Below, one piece after another: positions 15,672 to 21,136 of a DNA stretch of 21,136 bases. The translations under genes and the position numbers were made by a program. The notes under the pieces are model-generated. The model saw only the letters and a program-made list of their open reading frames with translations, was not told the origin of the DNA and did not search any database. Source of the DNA: JAAYOS01 sp050950785 (GTDB lineage: Bacteria; Bacillota; Clostridia; Oscillospirales; JAAYOS01); NCBI GenBank assembly GCA_050950785.1, contig JBMNIG010000022.1, positions 1 through 21,136 on the forward strand. The letters are read 5' to 3'. The stretch's first letter is position 1. The number at the start of each line of letters is the position of its first letter.

Positions 15672-16776
15672 AGCGTTATTTGACGATTTGGGCATATCAT
15701 ATGTGCTGCCAGAGCCGAACACAAGAGCATCTTTGCAGCTGGGATCACTTTATTCACCGGAGGAAATTTGCCTCCCCTTTAAGCTTTTGATGGGAAACTT
15801 CATGCAAAGTATTGAAAAGGGCGCTGACACAGTACTTATAACCGGGAGCTGTGGACCTTGCCGCTTCGGGGAGTACTGTGAGCTGCATATGAAGGTGCTT
15901 GGAGATATGGGGCACAACTTGGAATTCGTAGTGCTGGACTTATCTCCCGAAATAGGTATAGATGAGTTTATGCGCAGAATTGGGAAAATTGCTGAGCATA
16001 GCAAAATGAGTAGGAATCGTAAGCTGGCGGCTGTTTTACGGGCCATAAAGATCATGTCAATGATAGATGAACTTGAGGCAAGAGCCCATTTTCTTGCGGG
16101 GTATGAAATAAATAGTGGTGACTGCAAGCGAATACTGCATAAAGCGCTTAAAGATGCAAGGGAAAGCCGAAATTCCAGTGAAATGAGAGAGATATTGCAC
16201 CAAGCGCGAAAAAAGCTCGAGAATGTTCCAATCGACTCAGACAGAGACCCTATACGGATTGCGATCATAGGTGAAATATATACAGTTATTGAGCCATTTT
16301 CGAACCTCTTTATCGAGGACATGCTTATGGACTATGGAGTAAGTGTAAAGCGACATATGACACCGAGCTGGTGGTTGCGAGATATGGTCATGAAACCCCT
16401 TAAGCTGAACTCACTTGACTTGCGTATAAACTCCCTGGAATATCTGCCCCATTATATCGGGGGACACGGTCGTGAATGTGTCGGGGAGGCTGTAAAGGCG
16501 TGGCGTGACGGTATGGATGGAGCAATTCAAATTTTTCCCATGGGCTGCATGCCTGAAATCGTAGCTAAGGCCATATTCCCCACGATCCAGAAGGACAAGG
16601 ATTTCCCAATCTTGACATTGATTGTTGATGAGATGACAGGTGAGGCGGGATACATCACGCGTGTCGAGGCCTTTTTGAATATGCTGGAAAGGCGAAAGCT
16701 CGCCGGTGGGAAGCGAAGTACCCCAGCGAAACAAAGTTATGAACGGGAGGGAACCGACTTTGCGGCAGAAGTATAG
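15625..16776 (+). CDS. DUF2229 / 2-hydroxyacyl-CoA dehydratase-like protein, second tandem copy
   Basis: This 383-residue protein is a paralogue of the preceding gene product. It shares the LG..Y..PE.NT.A.L.LG...EE.CLP pattern at residues 22-51, PIRIAIIGEIYTV at 209, and VDEMTGEAGYITRVEAF followed by MLERRK near the C-terminus. Its own cysteine set is C49, then C76, C79 and C85 (GSCGPCRFGEYC), a likely iron-sulfur site. I choose the TTG at 15625 with AAGGAG 8 bases upstream, giving a start VVTIPHMGNVYLA as in relatives. The in-frame ATG at 15547 lacks a binding site and lies deep in the previous gene. It overlaps its neighbours on both sides, so the trio is probably one translationally coupled operon. 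Confidence 0.85.
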   Translation: MVVTIPHMGNVYLAAKALFDDLGISYVLPEPNTRASLQLGSLYSPEEICLPFKLLMGNFMQSIEKGADTVLITGSCGPCRFGEYCELHMKVLGDMGHNLEFVVLDLSPEIGIDEFMRRIGKIAEHSKMSRNRKLAAVLRAIKIMSMIDELEARAHFLAGYEINSGDCKRILHKALKDARESRNSSEMREILHQARKKLENVPIDSDRDPIRIAIIGEIYTVIEPFSNLFIEDMLMDYGVSVKRHMTPSWWLRDMVMKPLKLNSLDLRINSLEYLPHYIGGHGRECVGEAVKAWRDGMDGAIQIFPMGCMPEIVAKAIFPTIQKDKDFPILTLIVDEMTGEAGYITRVEAFLNMLERRKLAGGKRSTPAKQSYEREGTDFAAEV

Positions 16777-17716
16777 CCTTGGAATCGATGTGGGTTCGGT
16801 AAGCACGAACTTGGTATTATTGGATGAGGCAGGCGAAATACTTTACAAGCTCTATCTTAGAACAGAAGGCAGACCGATTGATGTTCTTTTGAAAGGACTT
16901 AGTGATGTCGCATCGTTTTTAAAACCCGGAGACCGAATAGTAGCTGTGGGGGCAACTGGCAGTGGGCGAAGACTTGCAGGTGCGATGGTAAATGCGGATG
17001 TGATAAAAAATGAAATCACAGCCCATGCTGCTGCTGCATGTGCTGTGGAACCAAACGCTAAAACAATTATTGAAATAGGCGGACAGGACTCGAAAATCAT
17101 AATTCTTCAGGACGGAATCCCATGTGATTTTGCGATGAATACTGTATGTGCAGCTGGCACCGGTTCCTTTCTTGATAGGCAGGCTGCACGACTTAATATA
17201 CCCATTGAAGAGTTTGGAAGCTATGCTCTTCGAGCTAATTCGCCGGTGCGCATAGCGGGCCGTTGTGCAGTGTTTGCCGAGTCAGATATGATCCACAAGC
17301 AGCAGACCGGTCACACGGTAGAGGACATTATTGCCGGCCTATGTGAGGCTCTAGTGAGAAACTACTTAAACAATTTGGCGAAGGGAAAGAAGATTCTAGA
17401 GCCGGTACTATTTCAAGGAGGCGTTGCAGCAAACGTTGGAATAGTCGCTGCTTTTGAGAAGCTGTTGGGTGTAAGTCTCACGATCCCCAAGTATTTTGAC
17501 GTTATGGGAGCTTATGGCGTTGCGTTGTTAGCAAGGGAAAAGGTTGAAGCAAACGGTGGAAAGACAGGTTTTTTAGGTATGGATTGCGTTGAGCGGGATT
17601 TCAAGGCAAAGAGTATTGAGTGCCTGGGCTGCTCAAACATGTGTGAGGTGGTCTGCATTTTGTCCGATGGTAAACAAGTTGCTCATTGGGGTGACAAATG
17701 CGGTAAATATGCATAA
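16760..17716 (+). CDS. 2-hydroxyacyl-CoA dehydratase activase, BadF/BadG/BcrA/BcrD ATPase family
   Basis: This 318-residue protein is an ASKHA-fold ATPase of the HgdC type. Such proteins use ATP to drive one electron from a 4Fe-4S cluster into a partner enzyme. The phosphate-binding loop is SLGIDVGSVSTN, followed by VGATGSGR, IGGQDSK and QGGVAAN. The two cysteines that bind the cluster across a homodimer in HgdC match Cys130 (NTVCAAGTGSF) and Cys169 (AGRCAVFAESDM). The C-terminus carries an additional cysteine cluster, ECLGCSNMCEVVC, then DKCGKY, which in large fused relatives leads into a DUF2229 region. I use the TTG at 16760 with GGGAGG 9 bases upstream. It overlaps the previous gene by 17 bases. 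The partner enzyme is probably one or both upstream paralogues. Confidence 0.9.
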   Translation: MRQKYSLGIDVGSVSTNLVLLDEAGEILYKLYLRTEGRPIDVLLKGLSDVASFLKPGDRIVAVGATGSGRRLAGAMVNADVIKNEITAHAAAACAVEPNAKTIIEIGGQDSKIIILQDGIPCDFAMNTVCAAGTGSFLDRQAARLNIPIEEFGSYALRANSPVRIAGRCAVFAESDMIHKQQTGHTVEDIIAGLCEALVRNYLNNLAKGKKILEPVLFQGGVAANVGIVAAFEKLLGVSLTIPKYFDVMGAYGVALLAREKVEANGGKTGFLGMDCVERDFKAKSIECLGCSNMCEVVCILSDGKQVAHWGDKCGKYA

Positions 17717-18278
17717 CTTTGATATGTAAGAGAAACTGATAACGCAAGAAACGGCCGATATCCGGCGAATAAACGGATATCGGCCGTTTGGCACTCAATA
17801 TTTCTGTCTGTGTTCGCTGAAAGTATTTCGAGCTGTTTTCAAGCATTCGGTCCAAGAGGTCAAGAGCCTTGTAGCATTCATCTATAGTTAGATTCTCGGA
17901 CATTATTTGACTCCATTCGTGCAGGAGTTGATAGATATAAGGTACTATCTCTTTGCCTTTTTCAGTCAAATACAGATTGTTTTGACGTTTGTCATTGGGA
18001 TCGGTTTCACGTCTTATATAGCCAAGCTCCACAAGCCGCTTTGTGCCGCGCGCGACATTTCCCTTGTCCATATAATACCGCTCAACAAGGTAATCCTGAC
18101 TTGAACCCGGCCTTTTATTCAGAGTTATCAGAAACATATAATGGGATCCGCTAAGTTCGTATTGTCTTAGATGGTCGTTCATAAACCTCTTTCGAAGGCG
18201 GTTGAGACGTGAGATAGTGCGTCCCAAATTGCGAGAGAACTCAGCGCTGCGGTCGGTGTCTCTATTTTGGGTATCCAT
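17601..18278 (-). CDS. MarR-family transcriptional regulator with anomalous C-terminal extension
   Basis: The first 152 residues are a normal MarR winged helix-turn-helix repressor: helices SRLNRLRKRFMNDHLRQYELSG (slightly shortened here), SSQDYLVERYYMDKGNVARG as the recognition region, and the wing DPNDKRQNNLYLTEKGKEIV. GGGGAGG lies 8 bases before the ATG at 18278. The frame then runs on for about 70 more residues through the 16-base terminator hairpin and into 116 bases antisense to the activase gene. That is unlike the family, which ends near 150. A TGA in the +1 frame at 17797-17795, immediately before the hairpin, would be the expected stop. The tail is therefore probably due to a one-base indel near the C-terminus. 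It is downstream of, and likely represses, the MATE pump gene. Confidence 0.8.
   Translation of the reverse strand: MDTQNRDTDRSAEFSRNLGRTISRLNRLRKRFMNDHLRQYELSGSHYMFLITLNKRPGSSQDYLVERYYMDKGNVARGTKRLVELGYIRRETDPNDKRQNNLYLTEKGKEIVPYIYQLLHEWSQIMSENLTIDECYKALDLLDRMLENSSKYFQRTQTEILSAKRPISVYSPDIGRFLRYQFLLHIKVMHIYRICHPNEQLVYHRTKCRPPHTCLSSPGTQYSLP
17749..17789. terminator. Strong bidirectional hairpin terminator between the activase gene and MarR
   Basis: A perfect 16-base stem (AAACGGCCGATATCCG at 17749-17764, complement at 17774-17789) has a 9-base loop. The stem ends in TTT on both strands but T-tracts are short. It lies 32 bases after the activase stop and just beyond the expected end of the convergent MarR gene. 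The MarR frame as sequenced reads straight through it. Confidence 0.8.
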
Positions 18279-18356
18279 AAAGCAACCTCCCCGTATACCG
18301 AATGCTTGTTTATTTATAATTGTATCGAAATGCTATTCTTACTATAGCATAGATTA

Positions 18357-19706
18357 TTAGGTATTGCTCGCCTCGGCAACGTGTGAATCATTGATCAATC
18401 CCTTAATTTCTTTTAATACCTTAAGCAATAGAGGTATTGCCAGAATTAGTGACAGAAAATCTGCCACCGCCTGTGCTGAGGCCAGGCCCCAAACTCCAAA
18501 TAATAGCGACATGACTATAACTGAAGGGATAAGGCATATCCCCTGTCGGGAAAGGCTGAGAATGGCTGCACTGGTTCCTCGCCCCATAGCCTGGAACAGC
18601 ATGTTTATAACTATTACCCATGCGTGGACGGGCATTGCAAGACAATTAAGTCTAATTGAAAAAGCGCCAAGACTGATTACTTCGTATTGATCGGAAAAGA
18701 CTCCCATTATATTGGGTGCAAATATTGCCATTATCGAACAAAATACGGATATTCCAACAACACCAACGATCGAGCAGAACCTGTAAGACTTTAAGACGCG
18801 GTCGTACCTCTTTGCTCCCCAGTTGTATCCTGCAACCGGCTGAAAACCTTGGCCAAAACCTATCAATACTGATCCAATAAACATCATAAGCCGGTTGACT
18901 ACCGATATCGATGCCAGGGCATAGGTGCTGAATCCGCCTGCGATGTTGTTTTTGACAATTGAGGATACAGTCATCAGCCCTGAGCGAATCAGTGTTGGAA
19001 AGCCCATCTTCGCTATCTCAACAATAATATCTTTTGTGGGTGAGAACAGCTTAAAGCTTAGTTTAATGATAGTACGCCTAGTTACGTAAGGATATAAAAG
19101 TACCAAAAAGCTAATAAACTGTGACACAGCTGTTGCTGCGCTAGCCCCTGCCACGCCCCAATCAAGCACGAATATAAAAATGGGATCAAGGATAATATTG
19201 ATTACTCCTCCGATAGCCATTCCGATCATCGAAAACATGGGACTGCCTTCTGCTCTTAGACCTTGGTTGAGAACAAATGATCCTGCCATGATTGGAGCGG
19301 CGTACAGGATATAGCTTGCATAGTCGATTGAGTAGTTTATTATTTCAGGGGTAGCACCCATGAAGACCACCAATTGCCTCATAAAAGCAAAACCGAAAAT
19401 CATTAGTAGAAAACCGACACCAAAGGAAAGTATAAATGCGGTTGATATTGTCTTGGAAGCCTCTTCATCCCTTTTGGCACCCAAAAGGCGGGAAATATAG
19501 CTGCCTGCACCAACACCAAATGCCATCCCCACGGACGTTATAATACTCATAAGAGAAAAGTTGACGCCCGCAGCCGCGGTTGCTTCACTACTTATTTTCG
19601 ACACAAAGTAAGTGTCGACCATGTTGTAAAAAGAGTTTATGAGCATGCTTACCATCATGGGGAGTGCTAGCTTTGGAATAATACGATGAATTTTGCCGTT
19701 GAGCAT
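18357..19706 (-). CDS. MATE-family multidrug/sodium efflux transporter
   Basis: This integral membrane antiporter has about 449 residues and twelve predicted hydrophobic segments. It opens with LNGKIHRIIPKLALPMMVSMLINSFYNMVDTYFVSK (split here only for description), the standard MATE TM1 region. A second-half repeat reads GFPTLIRSGLMTVSSIVKNN, then GFGQGFQPVAGYNWGAKRYDR. It probably exports cationic toxins or metabolites with Na+ or H+. The start is unclear. The ATG at 19706 (or TTG at 19709) has only a weak site, while the strong GGAGG (19758-19762) serves a 13-codon frame starting at 19752 that is one base out of frame. Deleting one A in the A4 run near 19719-19722 would fuse them into a normal N-terminus. 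A MarR gene follows 78 bases downstream in the same operon. Confidence 0.92.
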   Translation of the reverse strand: MLNGKIHRIIPKLALPMMVSMLINSFYNMVDTYFVSKISSEATAAAGVNFSLMSIITSVGMAFGVGAGSYISRLLGAKRDEEASKTISTAFILSFGVGFLLMIFGFAFMRQLVVFMGATPEIINYSIDYASYILYAAPIMAGSFVLNQGLRAEGSPMFSMIGMAIGGVINIILDPIFIFVLDWGVAGASAATAVSQFISFLVLLYPYVTRRTIIKLSFKLFSPTKDIIVEIAKMGFPTLIRSGLMTVSSIVKNNIAGGFSTYALASISVVNRLMMFIGSVLIGFGQGFQPVAGYNWGAKRYDRVLKSYRFCSIVGVVGISVFCSIMAIFAPNIMGVFSDQYEVISLGAFSIRLNCLAMPVHAWVIVINMLFQAMGRGTSAAILSLSRQGICLIPSVIVMSLLFGVWGLASAQAVADFLSLILAIPLLLKVLKEIKGLINDSHVAEASNT

Positions 19707-19710
19707 CAAA

Positions 19711-19752
19711 TCACGCCTGTTTTCTTGGCGGTCTGGCCTTTTCTGCGGTCAT
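19711..19752 (-). CDS. 13-codon leader frame before the MATE gene, or its frameshifted N-terminus
   Basis: ATG at 19752 has a very good ribosome binding site (GGAGG, 5-base spacing). It encodes MTAEKARPPRKQA and stops at a TGA four bases before the MATE ATG at 19706. It could be a leader peptide that delivers ribosomes to the MATE start by reinitiation. More likely it is the true MATE N-terminus shifted by one base, because the basic sequence suits the cytoplasmic N-terminus of such pumps. Confidence 0.5.
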   Translation of the reverse strand: MTAEKARPPRKQA

Positions 19753-19768
19753 AAATTCCTCCGAAATA

Positions 19769-19783
19769 GTTGTATTTTGCAAC
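19769..19783 (-). promoter_or_regulatory. Candidate MarR operator at the MATE transcription start
   Basis: GTTGTA-TTT-TGCAAC is a 15-base inverted repeat with five of six arm positions matching. It resembles the GTTG...CAAC half-sites typical of MarR-family operators. It sits directly after the -10 box, covering the predicted +1, and before the GGAGG. A bound repressor would block transcription initiation of the MATE-marR operon. Confidence 0.6.
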
Positions 19784-19784
19784 A

Positions 19785-19813
19785 ATTATAACTACGTAAT
19801 AATGACATGTCAA
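19785..19813 (-). promoter_or_regulatory. Consensus sigma-A promoter of the MATE-marR operon
   Basis: On the minus strand TTGACA (19813-19808) and TATAAT (19790-19785) are both perfect consensus hexamers with an optimal 17-base spacer. This should be a strong promoter, consistent with a gene that depends on tight repression by the co-encoded MarR protein. Confidence 0.85.
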
Positions 19814-19927
19814 GGAGAAGTTTTTATTTTTATCAAAGCAGTAAAATGTAGGGCATTGCGGTAATGCGGAAACATTAGACAATAACAATGAAAATTCATC
19901 ACTTTTCTAACATTTTCAAAAGAACAG

Positions 19928-19958
19928 TCTAGAAATGTTTCTAGATGCATGGTATACT
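19928..19958 (+). promoter_or_regulatory. Candidate extended -10 promoter and palindromic operator before the HD-GYP gene
   Basis: TCTAGAAA-TG-TTTCTAGA (19928-19945) is an 18-base palindrome with perfect 8-base arms. It is followed by TGGTATACT, an extended -10 motif with TATACT at 19953-19958. The palindrome covers the -35 region, where a regulator could act as activator or repressor. It is about 60 bases before the gene start. Confidence 0.4.
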
Positions 19959-20018
19959 TTTTATACACTTTTGTTAACATTTATGTTGCCAAGCTACTAT
20001 TAGCAGAGGGGTAAGCTT

Positions 20019-20477
20019 ATGCTTGAGTTATTCAAAGTGACACATCGTAACGACCCATACGTAATACTAAGAAACCTGTTGCTAGAGTTGAGAAATACAT
20101 ACAGATTTGACATAGTCAAGGCGATACAATTCACTCATGACAATGACAATGACAATCTGTATGTGCGGATAAGCTCTACATTAAAGCAACGGGCAAACCA
20201 TATTGACTACAACTATATGCTCAAAATCAACAGTTACGAAAAAAGCTTTTTTCGCCTTATGTGTGAGAAGAGAAGTGCAGTTTATTATAGCATTGAAGTT
20301 GATGAAGAAGAGTCACTCGATCAATCCCGTTGGCAAACTCTCAACCCGATGCAAAGATGGAGATATATTATCCGCTATATGACGATGAGGGCAATGACAT
20401 CATCGGATGCTTGTATCTTTGCTCGTTGTACGAGACCAAGTTCAATAAGGATCGATTTATTAGCGATTACAGGCTAA
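20019..20477 (+). pseudogene. N-terminal part of a frameshifted GAF-like/HD-GYP protein
   Basis: ATG at 20019 is preceded by AGAGGGG 7-8 bases upstream. The first about 109 residues (MLELFKVTHRNDPYVILRNL to SRWQTLNP) look genuine and resemble the start of a GAF-like sensory domain. After CCC at 20345-20347 this frame becomes nonsense and stops at 20477. The other frame continues with DAKMEIYYPLYDDEGN and IIGCLYLCSLYETKF, a typical GAF strand pattern. One base is missing relative to an intact gene, so this entry is the head of the gene that continues below. Confidence 0.8.
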
Positions 20478-21136
20478 ATGTACTCAACAACCTTGTATAC
20501 AAGCTGTACAGCGAATCAAAGACATCCCAACAGGTCATTACTCTGCTCAGATTGTTCGACGACTTTCTCATCAAAAACAATCCCCATATGCTCAGGCACC
20601 ACTATAACGTGGCTTATTGGTCCTTAAAGATCGCTGACGAATTGGGTATGAAGCCTGAAGACAAGGAGGCATTGTATTTTGCATGCCTGTTGCACGACAT
20701 TGGTGAGATTTATATCAGCGGTGATATCCTAAATAAGAATGGCAAACTGACAGAATTAGAATATCAGATTGAGAAAAATCACGTAGTATATGGTTCAAAT
20801 CTCGTAAAGCAGTTATTAAAACCCGAACCGAGAAGGGACGATATTGCAAAATACATTCTCCAACATCATGAGCGATACGATGGGAAAGGATACCCCTACG
20901 GTCTAAAAGGGAAGAATATTGAGCTTGCAAGCCGCATTATAATGGTTGCTGATGCTGTAGACGCAATGTTGTCCAAAAGAAGCTATAAAACCTCAAAGTC
21001 GCTGGCTGAAACTATAAAGGAGCTAAAGCTAAACAAGGGCACCCAGTTTGATCCCGGCGTTGTAGATGTGATGATAAGGGTCCTATATGAGCGGTCTGCA
21101 GCAAAATTCAACATTAGGAACGTGCCGATACTGATT
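20348..21136 (+). CDS. HD-GYP domain portion of the frameshifted signalling protein (partial, runs off right edge)
   Basis: This frame is open to the window edge. It starts with the rest of the GAF-like domain (PLYDDEGNDIIGCLYL) and continues through a linker into an HD-GYP domain: HHYNVAYWSLKIA, LLHDIGEIYI, ILNKNGKLTELEY, HHERYDGKGYPYGLKG, and IIMVADAVDAML. HD-GYP proteins hydrolyse cyclic-di-GMP or related dinucleotides at a bi- or trinuclear metal centre. The His-Asp pair and the HHE/GYP signature are intact, while the usual HDIGK lysine is Glu here. The first ATG in this frame is at 20357 without a good ribosome binding site, so on its own it would be poorly expressed. The 3' end is beyond the window. 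Confidence 0.85.

Noticed and set aside
15750..16322. 190-residue minus-strand open frame inside the second DUF2229 gene
   Set aside because: Serine/isoleucine-rich shadow of a well-supported coding frame with no recognisable domain.

Overview
The window looks like a chromosomal segment from an anaerobic, low-to-mid GC member of the Bacillota, class Clostridia. This rests on the strong GGAGG-type ribosome binding sites, frequent TTG and GTG starts, an S-layer-homology surface protein, a Bacillus-type short-chain UxuB, and an oxygen-sensitive 2-hydroxyacyl-CoA dehydratase-activase gene set. No rRNA, tRNA, CRISPR array, prophage or transposase gene was seen.

Layout. 1-1844 (minus): secreted SLH-domain protein with three Ig-like repeats, cut by the left edge. 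2064-3074 (minus): URO-D family protein, divergent from a PucR/CdaR-like regulator (3239-4870, plus). 5281-6123 (plus): AraC-family regulator whose best start position carries ATA instead of ATG. 6266-10404 (plus): 6-phosphogluconate dehydrogenase, uronate isomerase UxaC and fructuronate reductase UxuB. A bidirectional terminator separates these from convergent kdgK (10636-11709, minus). Together UxaC, UxuB and KdgK cover three of the five steps from glucuronate to pyruvate and glyceraldehyde-3-phosphate. Mannonate dehydratase (UxuA) and KDPG aldolase are not in the window.

11996-14130 (minus): a LysR-type regulator and peptidase T, joined by a 4-base ATGA overlap. 14406-14519: three copies of a short REP-like palindrome. 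14535-17716 (plus): three overlapping genes, namely two tandem paralogues of the DUF2229/CoA-protein-activase family followed by a BadF/HgdC-type ATPase activase. No dehydratase subunits are nearby.

17601-19813 (minus): a MATE efflux pump and a MarR regulator under a consensus promoter (TTGACA, 17 bases, TATAAT) with a MarR-like operator at the expected transcription start. 20019 to the right edge (plus): a GAF-like/HD-GYP signalling protein broken by a one-base frameshift.

The right-hand 3.5 kb is unusual. MarR, the MATE pump and the HD-GYP gene each show a single-base reading-frame anomaly: lost stop, disconnected start, internal frameshift. This could be local sequence error or real decay. 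The most interesting functional unit is the activase trio. The most interesting regulatory items are the MATE/MarR promoter-operator, the ATA start, the 38-base direct repeat before the AraC gene, and the CTAA/TTAG-rich spacer before uxuB.
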